NCBI GenBank assembly: GCA_040002845.1
Contig: JBDUDR010000020.1
Span: 1-28,335, forward strand
DNA length: 28,335 bases
Source of the DNA: JBDUDR01 sp040002845
GTDB lineage: Bacteria > Actinomycetota > Actinomycetes > Propionibacteriales > Nocardioidaceae
Direction of reading: 5' to 3'
The stretch's first letter is position 1. Every line of letters begins with the position of its first letter. Shown piece after piece: positions 8,474-16,507 of this stretch. The translations under genes were made by a program, and so were the position numbers. Below the pieces are notes generated by a model. That model was not told the DNA's origin. It did no database searches and saw nothing but the letters and a program-made list of their open reading frames with translations.

Positions 8474-8911
8474 ATGGCCGACCAGACCACGTCGAGCATC
8501 CGTATCTCGGCCCCAGCCGCGGCCGTGATGGCGGTGATCGCAGACTTCGAGGCCTACCCATCCTGGGCCACCGGCGTGAAGCGCGCCGAGGTGGTCCAGT
8601 CCGGTGCTGATGGCCGAGCCGAGCAGGTCCAGTTTGCGCTGGATGCGTCGCCGATCAAGGACGAATACACCCTGTCCTACGAGTGGGACGACGATCGGCA
8701 GGTCACCTGGACGCTGGTGCAGGGCCGGGTCCTGAAGGGGATGGACGGCGCTTATCTCCTCGACGAGACCGGCGACGAGACCGAGGTCACCTACCGGCTC
8801 GCCGTCGATGTCGCGATCCCCATGATCGGGATGCTCAAACGCAAAGCCGAGAAGGTCATCATCGACACCGCGTTGAAGGGCCTGAAGAGGCGCGTCGAGT
8901 CGCTGGCGTAG
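8474..8911 (+). CDS. SRPBCC (START/polyketide-cyclase-like) protein, Rv2185c family
   Basis: 145 residues, the length of the mycobacterial protein at the same locus. The sequence has the SRPBCC pattern: an N-terminal strand with SSIRISAPAAAVMAVIADFEAYPSW, alternating strands in the middle, and a long amphipathic C-terminal helix ending in KGLKRRVESLA. The fold makes a hydrophobic pocket for lipids or other apolar ligands; the ligand is not known. ATG 8474 follows AGGAGGGG by eight bases. Its position between an acyl-CoA synthetase and an ArsA-like ATPase is conserved in mycobacteria and suggests a job in lipid handling (inference). Confidence 0.85.
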   Translation: MADQTTSSIRISAPAAAVMAVIADFEAYPSWATGVKRAEVVQSGADGRAEQVQFALDASPIKDEYTLSYEWDDDRQVTWTLVQGRVLKGMDGAYLLDETGDETEVTYRLAVDVAIPMIGMLKRKAEKVIIDTALKGLKRRVESLA

Positions 8912-8920
8912 CCCGACCAC

Positions 8921-8926
8921 TACCCT
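8921..8926 (+). promoter_or_regulatory. -10 box for the ArsA-like gene
   Basis: TACCCT lies eight bases before ATG 8935, and there is no purine-rich ribosome-binding site in front of that ATG. A leaderless transcript starting here would explain this. Confidence 0.3.
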
Positions 8927-8934
8927 GTCGCTTC

Positions 8935-10125
8935 ATGCGGGTCCTGCTGTTCACCGGCAAGGGGGGCGTCGGGAAGACCACCGCCGCCGCGGGTACGGCC
9001 GCGCTCGGCGCGCTGAGCGGTCGGCGGACGCTCGTGCTGTCGACCGACCCAGCACACTCACTCGCGGATGCGTTCGGCCAACCTGTCGACAGCGTGCCGA
9101 CCCGTTTAGACGACGGCCTGTTCGTCCAGCAGGTCGACTCGCAACGTCGGTTCGAGACCTCGTGGGCTGACATCCAGCACTACCTGATGTCCGTCCTCGA
9201 CGCGGCAGGGGTCGATCCGATCGCCGCCGAGGAGCTCGCCGTGCTGCCCGGTGCCGACGAGGTGATGGCGCTGCTCGAGGTGCGGGACCAGGCCCTCTCG
9301 GGTTCCTGGGATCTGATCGTGGTCGACTGCGCCCCCACCGCGGAGACTCTTCGGCTGCTGGCCTTGCCCGAGGCCTTGGCCTGGTACATGGACCGCGTGT
9401 TCCCGGTTGAGCGGCGGGTGATCAAGGCGCTGCGGCCCGTGCTCGCCCGGGCCGCGGGTGTCCCCATGCCACACGAGGGGGTGTTCGACGCCATCGTGGC
9501 TTTGCACGCCGACCTGACCGAGGTGCACACGATCCTGAGCGGGCCGAACTGCAGCGTTCGGCTCGTGCTGACTCCGGAGTCGGTCGTAGTCGCGGAGGCC
9601 CGACGATCGTTGACGACCTTGTGCTTGTACGGGTATCGCGTCGACGGTGTGGTGGCCAACCGGGTCTTCCCGGTGGCCGGCGCAGACGAGTGGCGGAGTC
9701 GATGGGTCGCCTCTCAGACTCAGATCCTGGCCGAGGTAGAGGAGTCCTTTGGGCCCCTACCGATCTGGCGGTCGGCCTACCTGGCTCATGAGCCGGTTGG
9801 CGCCGGAGCGCTGCGCGATTTCGCCGCGAGGCTCTACTCGACCGCTGATCCGTTCGCCGACCCTCATGGTGACCCGCCGCTGACTGTCGAACGCGACGAC
9901 GCCGGCATGACCCTCCGACTCTCGTTGCCGTTTGCCGCCCGGTCAGATGTGGACCTGGCCAGGCACGATGACGAGATCGTGGTCACCGTCGGGTCGTACC
10001 GCCGAGTCCTGGCCTTGCCCGCGGCCCTGCGGAACGCCGACGTGCTGGGTGCGGGAGTCCGTGACGGGCAGCTGAAGGTTCGATTCTGTGTTGCCGCCGG
10101 CACCCACGGACAGGCAGCGCGATGA
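8935..10125 (+). CDS. ArsA/Get3-like ATPase with C-terminal HSP20-like domain
   Basis: 396 residues. The deviant P-loop FTGKGGVGKTT (about residues 6-16) is followed by the ArsA signature STDPAHSLADAFG and a switch motif VDCAPTAETLRLL. The last 85 residues form a small beta domain (from MTLRLSLPFAARSD) of the type fused to actinobacterial ArsA proteins and related to HSP20. The family is like Get3/ArsA; there is no arsenite operon nearby, so arsenite export is unlikely and a role in membrane protein or lipid-linked processes is more plausible (inference). ATG 8935 is the only start directly before the P-loop; the upstream open frame is a shadow of the SRPBCC gene. The stop overlaps the next start as ATGA. 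Counterpart of Rv2184c. Confidence 0.88.
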   Translation: MRVLLFTGKGGVGKTTAAAGTAALGALSGRRTLVLSTDPAHSLADAFGQPVDSVPTRLDDGLFVQQVDSQRRFETSWADIQHYLMSVLDAAGVDPIAAEELAVLPGADEVMALLEVRDQALSGSWDLIVVDCAPTAETLRLLALPEALAWYMDRVFPVERRVIKALRPVLARAAGVPMPHEGVFDAIVALHADLTEVHTILSGPNCSVRLVLTPESVVVAEARRSLTTLCLYGYRVDGVVANRVFPVAGADEWRSRWVASQTQILAEVEESFGPLPIWRSAYLAHEPVGAGALRDFAARLYSTADPFADPHGDPPLTVERDDAGMTLRLSLPFAARSDVDLARHDDEIVVTVGSYRRVLALPAALRNADVLGAGVRDGQLKVRFCVAAGTHGQAAR

Positions 10126-10496
10126 CGGAACCGGACAGCGACGCGTTCGACGCACGCGGCCACGGCGCCCAGCACGCCGAGTCCGACCGGCACCGCGAAG
10201 CCGTAGGCAGTGTCGCAGAGGAGGCAGCCAAGCTGTTCGCGGCTGCCCAGCAATGGGCGCAGCAGGAGCACGGCCGCGACGAAGCCGCTGCCTGCCTTTA
10301 CTGCCCGATCTGCACGGCTGTCGGGTTCCTGCGATCGACCAGCCCCGAGGTCATGGAGCACCTGGAGTCCGCCGGCCTGTCGCTGCTCGCCGCCTTGCGC
10401 ACGGCGTCCGAACCACGCGCCGAGCAACCCGCCAGGGGGCGCTCGGCCGGGACGGTCGACAAGATCGATCTCAGCGAGGACCTGGCATGGGACTGA
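10122..10496 (+). CDS. small conserved actinobacterial protein with CxxC pair (Rv2183c/DUF5304-like)
   Basis: 124 residues, mostly hydrophilic and helical, with one Cys cluster CLYCPIC around residues 58-64 and an acidic C-terminus ending in DLAWD. The start overlaps the ArsA stop (ATGA), and the end overlaps the ROK gene by 10 bases. A small protein with this Cys motif directly after the ArsA-like gene is a constant feature of the actinobacterial locus. Function unknown; metal binding through the cysteines is possible but unproven. Confidence 0.75.
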   Translation: MTEPDSDAFDARGHGAQHAESDRHREAVGSVAEEAAKLFAAAQQWAQQEHGRDEAAACLYCPICTAVGFLRSTSPEVMEHLESAGLSLLAALRTASEPRAEQPARGRSAGTVDKIDLSEDLAWD

Positions 10497-11440
10497 CGAT
10501 CGGGGTGGATGTCGGGGGCTCCAAGATCGCCGCGGGTGTCGTTGACGATGCGGGCAGGCTCGTGGCAACCGCGCGTCGGGAGACTCCTGCGACCGATGCG
10601 GCGGCGGTCGTGCGCACAATCAGTGATGCGGTCGCGGAGCTGCGCCGCCAGCATGATGTGCAGGCTGTCGGCATCGGCGCGGCTGGCTTCATCGACAAGG
10701 CCCGGGCCTCGGTGTTGTTCGCACCCAACCTCGCCTGGCGTGACACGCCGCTGCGGGCAGAGGTAGAGCGGAGGGTGCGTCTGCCGACCGTTGTCGAGAA
10801 CGACGCGAACGCTGCGGCCTGGGGAGAGTTTCGATTCGGAGCCGGCGCTGCCGTGGACGACATGTTGCTGGTCACGGTCGGAACCGGCGTCGGCGGCGGC
10901 CTCGTCATCGACGGATCCCTCTACCGTGGCGGATTCGGTGTCGCGGCCGAGATCGGCCACCTGCGGATGGTTCCCGGTGGGCACCTGTGCGGGTGCGGCA
11001 ACCGGGGTTGCCTGGAGCAGTACGCCTCCGGCCGAGCACTGGTACGCGAAGCCCGAGAGGTTGCCTTGGCAAACTCGCCACAGGCCGCCGGAATCCTTGA
11101 GCTGGCAGGCGGGGATGCCGACGCCATCACCGGTCCGATGGTGACGAAGGCAGCGGCAGCAGGGGACGGGCTGGCCGTCGAGCTGCTCGGCGATGTCGGT
11201 CGCTGGTTGGGTGAGGGCATCGCCAGCTTGGCGGCCGTGCTCGATCCGGCCATGGTCGTGCTCGGTGGGGGAGTGTCAGAGGCCGGCGCCCTGCTGCTCG
11301 ACCCGACCCTGGCGGCCTTTCGTCGATCCCTCACCGGACGCCGGTACCGACCCGAGTTGACGCTGGCGCTGGCGACCTTGGGCAACACTGCCGGCCTGAT
11401 CGGCGCCGCGGACCTGGCCAGGGACAGCCACCATGACTGA
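10487..11440 (+). CDS. ROK family sugar kinase, probable glucokinase (copy 1)
   Basis: 317 residues. The ATP-binding motif IGVDVGGSKIAAG is at the N-terminus, the catalytic Asp is Asp106 in ENDANAAAWGE, the phosphate loop is TVGTGVGGG, and the ROK zinc site is His166 with CGCGNRGC (Cys168, 170, 175). The protein resembles ATP-dependent actinobacterial glucokinases (GlkA type), which phosphorylate glucose to glucose 6-phosphate in the cytoplasm. AGCGAGGA (10473-10480) is a good ribosome-binding site six bases before ATG 10487. It overlaps both neighbours and has a close paralogue at 12143. Substrate choice between glucose and another hexose cannot be settled from sequence. Confidence 0.88.
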   Translation: MGLTIGVDVGGSKIAAGVVDDAGRLVATARRETPATDAAAVVRTISDAVAELRRQHDVQAVGIGAAGFIDKARASVLFAPNLAWRDTPLRAEVERRVRLPTVVENDANAAAWGEFRFGAGAAVDDMLLVTVGTGVGGGLVIDGSLYRGGFGVAAEIGHLRMVPGGHLCGCGNRGCLEQYASGRALVREAREVALANSPQAAGILELAGGDADAITGPMVTKAAAAGDGLAVELLGDVGRWLGEGIASLAAVLDPAMVVLGGGVSEAGALLLDPTLAAFRRSLTGRRYRPELTLALATLGNTAGLIGAADLARDSHHD

Positions 11441-12143
11441 CCGTCCGATCCTGGTCATGACCTACAACATTCTCGGCGCGCGGCACCAGGAAGGCTTGGG
11501 CAAGCTCGTTCGCCAGGTGCGCCCAGACGTGCTGTTGGTCAACGAGACGCCGAAGCTTCCGGTTGTGTCGTACTGGCAGTGCCGTCGGCTCGCGCGGGAC
11601 TGGGGCCTCCGTTTCCGAACTGGTGGCCGTAGCGCCGGCAGCACCATGATCGTGACCTCTGATCGGGTGGCGATGATCTCCGCGTCGGCAAGACGGATTC
11701 CCCAGCCCTTCTCCAAGCCACGGCGGGGGGTCGCGGCAATCCAGGCCGAGCTCGATGGCCAACCGATCGGGTTCGTCGGCTGTCACCTGAGCCTGGTGGC
11801 AACCAGCCGCGTTCACGAGGTCGCGGAGTACGTCCTGGTAGCCGCCGACCGCCTCGAAGGACCCGTTGTGCTGGCCGGTGACCTCAACGAGACCCCGGGC
11901 AAGCCGGCCTGGCAACGGATACTCGACGCAGGCTTCGTCGACCATGGTGGACCAGCGGAGCTGACTTTCCCGGCTGTACTCCCCACCCGGAGGATTGATG
12001 CCGTGCTCGTGCGAGGCGATGTCACATGCGATGTAACGGTGTTCGAACACCGGGTGCCCGATGTCGATCCTTCTCTGTTCGCGCAGGCAAGTGACCATCG
12101 TCCGGTGACCGCCCTGATCCAGCTGACCCAGACGGCAACGTGA
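11433..12143 (+). CDS. endonuclease/exonuclease/phosphatase (EEP) family protein
   Basis: 236 residues. The EEP fold is shown by the N-terminal MTYNILG motif with the metal-binding Asn, the acidic LLVNETP, the GCHLSLV strand, the catalytic AGDLNETPG and the final SDHRPV. Such enzymes hydrolyse phosphodiesters in nucleic acids, phosphoinositides or sphingolipids; there is no signal peptide, so it acts in the cytoplasm. It sits between two ROK kinase genes with overlaps of 8 bases upstream (ATGACTGA) and 1 base downstream (TGATG), so all three are likely made together. The substrate is unknown; the context gives no reason to prefer DNA over a small phosphodiester. Confidence 0.85.
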   Translation: MTDRPILVMTYNILGARHQEGLGKLVRQVRPDVLLVNETPKLPVVSYWQCRRLARDWGLRFRTGGRSAGSTMIVTSDRVAMISASARRIPQPFSKPRRGVAAIQAELDGQPIGFVGCHLSLVATSRVHEVAEYVLVAADRLEGPVVLAGDLNETPGKPAWQRILDAGFVDHGGPAELTFPAVLPTRRIDAVLVRGDVTCDVTVFEHRVPDVDPSLFAQASDHRPVTALIQLTQTAT

Positions 12144-13099
12144 TGACGGATGCTCCCCTCGCTATCGGGGTCGACATCGGAGGTACGAAGATCGCCGCCG
12201 GCGTCGTCGACGGCGAGGGCAATGTGCTGGCAAGGTCTCGCGCCCAGACCCCATCCCAGAGCCCACCGGAGGTGGAGGACGCCATCGCCGCCGTGGTTGC
12301 GGAGCTGAGCCGTGGGCATCCGGTGCGGGCGGTCGGAATCGGAGCCGCCGGCTTCGTGGACATCACCGGGTCGGATGTGCTGTTCGCCCCACATCTGGCC
12401 TGGAGGAACGAGCCGTTGCGGGCGGCGGTGTCGCGCCGGGTTGGGCTGGTGGTGCGAGTCGACAACGACGCCAATGCCGCCGCCTGGGCAGAGTCCAGAT
12501 TCGGTGCTGGACGAGGGGAGGAGCACCTCCTGTGCCTCACCTTGGGGACCGGCATCGGTGGCGGGCTGATCCTGGGTGGTCAGATCTACCGGGGCCGCTA
12601 CGGCATGGCGGGGGAGTTCGGCCACCAACAGGTCGTACCCGGCGGCCATCTCTGCAAGTGCGGCAACCGCGGCTGCTGGGAGGAGTACGCCTCCGGCAAC
12701 GCGTTGGCTCGCGAAGCCCAGGCACTCGCGGTCGACGACGAAGACGCGGCTCGGGAGATGCTCCGCCGGGCTCAGGGGGACATCGCCAGGATCAGCGGTC
12801 AGGTTGTCGCGGACGCGGCCGCGGCCGGGGACGAGGCAGCGATCGGGTTGCTGGCCGACGTCGGGCACTGGCTTGGGATCGGCATGGCCAATTTGGCGGC
12901 CGCGCTGGACCCGGGAATGTTCGTAGTCGGTGGTGGTGTCTCGGATGCCGGCGATCTACTGCTGGATCCAGCCCGGGAGGCGTTTCGCCACACCCTGACC
13001 GGACGAGGCTTCCGCACCGAGGCGCGCATCGAACGGGCCCGGCTCGGGGCGGAGGCAGGCATGGTCGGCGCCGCCGACCTGGCTCGGACCGACAGCTGA
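12143..13099 (+). CDS. ROK family sugar kinase, probable glucokinase (copy 2)
   Basis: 318 residues, strongly similar to the kinase at 10487 along its whole length. It has IGVDIGGTKIAAG, catalytic Asp109 in VDNDANAAAWAE, TLGTGIGGG, and the zinc site His169 with CKCGNRGC (Cys171, 173, 178). All functional residues are kept, so it should be active. ATG 12143 shares one base with the upstream stop (TGATG); a GTG directly before it (12140) is possible. The two copies differ mainly in the N-terminal third and the surface helices, which may mean distinct substrates or regulation. The gene faces the end of the CopD-CtaG gene. Confidence 0.88.
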   Translation: MTDAPLAIGVDIGGTKIAAGVVDGEGNVLARSRAQTPSQSPPEVEDAIAAVVAELSRGHPVRAVGIGAAGFVDITGSDVLFAPHLAWRNEPLRAAVSRRVGLVVRVDNDANAAAWAESRFGAGRGEEHLLCLTLGTGIGGGLILGGQIYRGRYGMAGEFGHQQVVPGGHLCKCGNRGCWEEYASGNALAREAQALAVDDEDAAREMLRRAQGDIARISGQVVADAAAAGDEAAIGLLADVGHWLGIGMANLAAALDPGMFVVGGGVSDAGDLLLDPAREAFRHTLTGRGFRTEARIERARLGAEAGMVGAADLARTDS

Positions 13100-13109
13100 C
13101 TCTCACCCA

Positions 13110-13127
13110 CCGCCGGGCCGCCCGCGG
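13110..13127. terminator. weak GC hairpin between convergent genes
   Basis: CCGC (13110-13113) pairs with GCGG (13124-13127) and a two-pair inner stem in the 30-base gap between two convergent stop codons. It could end transcription in both directions, but the stem is short and interrupted. Confidence 0.25.
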
Positions 13128-13129
13128 GG

Positions 13130-15061
13130 TCAGGTCGAAGTACGGTCCAGCTCCCGGTCCATCGCGGCCGCCTCCCGCTGGTCCTGGCGCCACCACTGGA
13201 CGAACAGGATGGCGCACACGGCGATGATCGGAACCTCGCCGAAGGCCCATCCGATGCCCGCACCGAGATGCTGGTCGTCGAGCAGGCTCGCTCCCCAGGG
13301 TCGTTGCAGCGAGTGGTAATAACCGGCCGCGATCACCGTGTTGCTGCTCAGCAGCGCCACGGCGAACAAGGCATGCAGTCCGGTGGCCATCAGCATCAGC
13401 AGCAGGCGCAGCGGATAGGGAGGACGATGGGGGCCGGGATCGACACCGACAATGGACCAGTAGAACAGGGAGCCCACCAAGATGAAGTGCAGCTGCATGG
13501 CGAGGTGTCCCCATTGATTGCCCATCGCCGTCTCGAACAGCGATGAGAAGTAGAGGCCGTACACGCTCCCGACGAAGAGCGCGCTGGCGACCAGCGGGTG
13601 GGAGAGGACGCGCACCGGCAGGGAGTGCAGTACGCGCAGCAACCCTGCCCGGAGGCCACCATCTGCGGTTCCGGTCGGCAGTGCGCGCAGCGCGAGGGTG
13701 ACTGGTGCGCCGAGCACCAACAGCAGAGGCGCGACCATGTTGAGTGCCATGTGCTGCACCATGTGGGCGCTGAACATGACTGATGCATAGCGGCCGAGGC
13801 CGGAGCAGGTGACCGCCACGATGAGCGCGAGCCCAGTGAGCCAGGCAACGATCCGACCCGGCGGCCACTGGTCCCCGCGCCGGCGCAGCATGCGTACGCC
13901 TCGCAGGTAGAAGATTGCCGCGAGGACAACCGGAAACAGGATGAAGCCGTCCAGACGCACATCGAACAGCACCCGAGCGACTGTCGGTGGGTCCGGCATG
14001 GGGAAGCCCAGGATCTGCGAGGCGCGAGTCTCGCCGACGGCAGCTGTCGGGTCCGGAGATCGCGCCAGGCCGACCGCCAGGCCGACGGTAGCCGCCATCA
14101 CCGCCACCTCTCCGGCAGCCAACCGCAGGAACGCCCGGCGTTCCCCCTCCCGCAAGGGCGGAATGGTGCGCCGACGGTGCTGCCAACCGAAGCCCCCCAG
14201 CGCCACCAGGGCAGTAGCCTTGGCCAGCACGAGATGGCCGTACGAGGTGCCGAACAGGTGCTGGAACGAATCGACGCGGAGCCAGGCGTTCAGCACGCCA
14301 CTGACCAGGACGGTGAGGTAGCAACCCGTGGTCAGCGAGCTGAACCGTGACACTGCGTTGGGAAGGGCCATCCGCGAAGATCGAACCACCATTCCGAGCC
14401 CGATCAGGCCACCCACCCACCAGGCCACCGCCACGACGTGTATCAGCAGGCTGGACACGCCTGTCATGTGGTCGCTGGCCGTAGCCGAGTGCCCCGCCAG
14501 CGCAGGCGTGGCCAGCGCGGCTGTCGCCACCAACAGCAACATCGCGGCGTTCCCCCGCGTAGTCACCAGCCGTGCGGTGCCTCCGACGACGAGGGACAGC
14601 ACGGCCTGTGCAAGCAAGGTTCGCCCCTGCGGGGTCTGGGTCAGGAACGAGTGGGTCTGGGTCAGGCCGAAGGAGTGGGCGGGCGGGACGCCAAGGAAGT
14701 CGCTGAGGGTCAGCTGGATCTCCACCGCGGCCGCCAGCGCCGCGATCAGCGAGGCGGTGCCGGCGGTCTTCATCGAAGCCAGGCCGCTTCTGGTCAAACC
14801 GCCTGCCGAGCCGCCCAGCAGCCAGGTCATTGTGAGCAGTCCACCGATCGCGACCATTCCCGCAAGGTCAGCGGTGAGCCGCGCGAGAGGGAGCCCCCAT
14901 CCGGTGATGGGTCCGGCATCAGGCAGGCCGGGCGGCGTCGGCTGCGGAGCGCCACCACCGACGTGCAGGGCTACCACCAGGCTGCCGGCCGCCAGCATGC
15001 ACACCGCAACGGCATACGACCACGGGAGCCAGCCGCGGGTAGCGGGCTGGGTGGATGCCAC
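13130..15061 (-). CDS. fused CopD-type copper protein / CtaG-type cytochrome oxidase assembly protein
   Basis: 643 residues and very hydrophobic, with about 14-16 predicted helices. The N-terminal half resembles the CopD copper-resistance membrane domain, with the block SSLLIHVVAVAWWVGGLIGLG. The C-terminal half is the caa3-type CtaG domain, with the diagnostic MFSAHMVQHMALNM, LLLVLGAPVTLALRALP and the LHFILVGSLFYW block with its histidines. Actinobacteria often encode this fusion; it is thought to deliver copper to cytochrome c oxidase. GTG 15061 overlaps the upstream stop (TAGTG) and matches the start of the conserved region; the frame stays open to 15091 only inside the upstream gene. The oxidase genes themselves are not in this window. 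Confidence 0.88.
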   Translation of the reverse strand: MASTQPATRGWLPWSYAVAVCMLAAGSLVVALHVGGGAPQPTPPGLPDAGPITGWGLPLARLTADLAGMVAIGGLLTMTWLLGGSAGGLTRSGLASMKTAGTASLIAALAAAVEIQLTLSDFLGVPPAHSFGLTQTHSFLTQTPQGRTLLAQAVLSLVVGGTARLVTTRGNAAMLLLVATAALATPALAGHSATASDHMTGVSSLLIHVVAVAWWVGGLIGLGMVVRSSRMALPNAVSRFSSLTTGCYLTVLVSGVLNAWLRVDSFQHLFGTSYGHLVLAKATALVALGGFGWQHRRRTIPPLREGERRAFLRLAAGEVAVMAATVGLAVGLARSPDPTAAVGETRASQILGFPMPDPPTVARVLFDVRLDGFILFPVVLAAIFYLRGVRMLRRRGDQWPPGRIVAWLTGLALIVAVTCSGLGRYASVMFSAHMVQHMALNMVAPLLLVLGAPVTLALRALPTGTADGGLRAGLLRVLHSLPVRVLSHPLVASALFVGSVYGLYFSSLFETAMGNQWGHLAMQLHFILVGSLFYWSIVGVDPGPHRPPYPLRLLLMLMATGLHALFAVALLSSNTVIAAGYYHSLQRPWGASLLDDQHLGAGIGWAFGEVPIIAVCAILFVQWWRQDQREAAAMDRELDRTST

Positions 15062-15564
15062 TACAGGACGGCCCCACTGTCGTTGTTCCAATCGTCTGGC
15101 CGCCCGTCGTTCATCCGTACGACCAAGGTGACGAAACCGACGACGAACGCCGTTACGGCCAGCGCCAGGAAGAGCGGCGGCATCTGCCAGTCGAAGACGG
15201 CAGCGAGGATGAGGAACAGCGGGCCACCGATGAGTCCGCCCCAGGCGAACTGTCCGACTGTGTCCAGCCGGGGGAGCGGTGGCGGATCGGGCGGGATGAA
15301 CGTGTCGTACGGATCCTCGTCCTCGAGGGGGTCGTGCCGGCGCGAGAAACGGCTGCCGTACCGGGGGACCGGCTCCGATGGGCTCGATCCGATCTGCGGT
15401 GCCGTCTCGGCGCTGGCATCGCCGGCCGTTCCGGCAGTGTCGTCGACATCCTCAGCGGTCGGCCAGGGGGCTATCGGGTCCGTGGTGTCCTCGTCGTACC
15501 CGGCGATGATCTGGGCCCACGCGTCGTCGTCGGACTCGGGTCTGCGCGGAACGTCATCACTCAT
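15061..15564 (-). CDS. acidic, proline-rich membrane protein of unknown function
   Basis: 167 residues. The first 100 are acidic and disordered-looking (many Asp, Glu, Pro); then come two adjacent hydrophobic helices (about 108-132 and 135-155) and a polar tail. ATG 15564 is chosen because it overlaps the stop of the upstream hydrolase by 8 bases (ATGAGTGA); the longer open frame reads through that gene. The stop overlaps the CopD-CtaG start. Being sandwiched in a translationally coupled operon suggests a part in oxidase or envelope assembly, but nothing in the sequence names a function. Confidence 0.7.
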   Translation of the reverse strand: MSDDVPRRPESDDDAWAQIIAGYDEDTTDPIAPWPTAEDVDDTAGTAGDASAETAPQIGSSPSEPVPRYGSRFSRRHDPLEDEDPYDTFIPPDPPPLPRLDTVGQFAWGGLIGGPLFLILAAVFDWQMPPLFLALAVTAFVVGFVTLVVRMNDGRPDDWNNDSGAVL

Positions 15565-16315
15565 GGGTGATCCGACGGATGAACGCCACGGACTCGTCGA
15601 AGATCTGCGGCGCGTCGTTGTCGAGCGTCGCCACATGGAAACTGTCGTTAAGCAGGGTCTCGGTCGCCTGCCGCGATGAGACCGTTGCCAGGATGATCCG
15701 CGCCGACGAAGGGTCGACGACATGATCCACGGCCGACCGGAACAGCAACAGCGGCGCCGTGACCTTTGGCAAGTCGGCTCGCGTGAGCTTCCACAGCTGC
15801 GTCATGGAGTTGAGCGCCCGTAATGGGGTGCGGTCGTACCCGATCTCGTCGCCGCCGCTCCGTTTGATGTCGTTGCCGATGCCTGGCCGGGACGGCACGA
15901 TCCTGTGCAGCACCGGCAGCAGCAGCAGCTGCTTGTTCTCGCTGGCGACAGCGGGGTTGACCAGCAGCAGACCGGCGACGTCGTGGGGCCGTTCCTCGGC
16001 GAGTCGGAGGGCGAGACACGCGCCCATCGAAAGACCGCCCACAACCACGCTGCTGCACTGCTTGGTCAGCTTGGTGAGCGCGTCATCCACGGTGGCGTAC
16101 CAGTCGTGCCAGGTGGTGCCGTTCATCTCCTCCCAGGTTGTCCCATGGCCAGGCAGCCGTGGCGCCGACACGGCGAAGCCAGACTCGGACAAGTGCTGCC
16201 CCCACGTACGCATCGACGCGGGTGAACCGGTGAACCCGTGGCACAGCAGGACGCCGACGTCGCCGCCCGTGGACTCGTACGGCTCAGCACCGGGCTTAAC
16301 TGCCATGTCGAGCAT
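15557..16315 (-). CDS. alpha/beta hydrolase (carboxylesterase/monoacylglycerol lipase type)
   Basis: 252 residues from ATG 16315. The oxyanion-side motif LLCHGFTGSP is followed by the nucleophile elbow GLSMG (Ser96), an acid in SAVDHVVDP and the catalytic His in SFHVATLD, all in the normal order. The size and lack of a large lid fit carboxylesterases such as Est30 or small lipases. ATG 16306 is an alternative; neither has a clear ribosome-binding site. The open frame runs on far upstream, but that part is antisense to the acyltransferase gene and is not coding. It is divergent from plsC, so lipid turnover is a reasonable guess (inference). Confidence 0.85.
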   Translation of the reverse strand: MLDMAVKPGAEPYESTGGDVGVLLCHGFTGSPASMRTWGQHLSESGFAVSAPRLPGHGTTWEEMNGTTWHDWYATVDDALTKLTKQCSSVVVGGLSMGACLALRLAEERPHDVAGLLLVNPAVASENKQLLLLPVLHRIVPSRPGIGNDIKRSGGDEIGYDRTPLRALNSMTQLWKLTRADLPKVTAPLLLFRSAVDHVVDPSSARIILATVSSRQATETLLNDSFHVATLDNDAPQIFDESVAFIRRITHE

Positions 16316-16456
16316 CGTCGCACGCAGCGGTGCCGTGGTCGAGACGAGGTCCGCCTGGCTGCGTGGGGTTCCACGGTGGAGCGGCGGGGAGTGAGGCAGG
16401 GCACACTGGAGGCGGGCTGACGGCGTCCTCTGGTTGCCTGTATCAGGGAGCCCGCG

Positions 16457-16485
16457 TTGCCGAGGTGGCAACCGGTCCCTAGGGT
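16457..16485 (+). promoter_or_regulatory. promoter of the plsC-like gene
   Basis: TTGCCG (16457-16462), a 17-base spacer and TAGGGT (16480-16485) form a good sigma70-type promoter. A start near 16492 leaves a short leader carrying the GGGAGG ribosome-binding site (16496-16501). Confidence 0.5.
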
Positions 16486-16507
16486 TCGAGCGTCGGGAGG
16501 TGACTGC

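Noticed and set aside
8683..8934. N-terminal extension of the ArsA-like protein
   Set aside because: It reads the SRPBCC gene in another frame; the ATPase family starts directly at the P-loop (ATG 8935).
8935..10125. Arsenite efflux system
   Set aside because: There is no ArsB, ArsD, ArsC or ArsR gene nearby; the neighbourhood is the conserved envelope locus, and the protein has one ATPase domain with an HSP20-like tail.
11813..12868. A 351-codon minus-strand frame across the EEP and second ROK genes
   Set aside because: It is antisense to two well-supported genes and shows no motif.
12792..14420. A 542-codon open frame on the minus strand
   Set aside because: It runs antisense to the second ROK kinase and out of frame through the CopD-CtaG gene; the translation is Arg/Pro/Gly-rich without domains, as expected for a GC-rich shadow.
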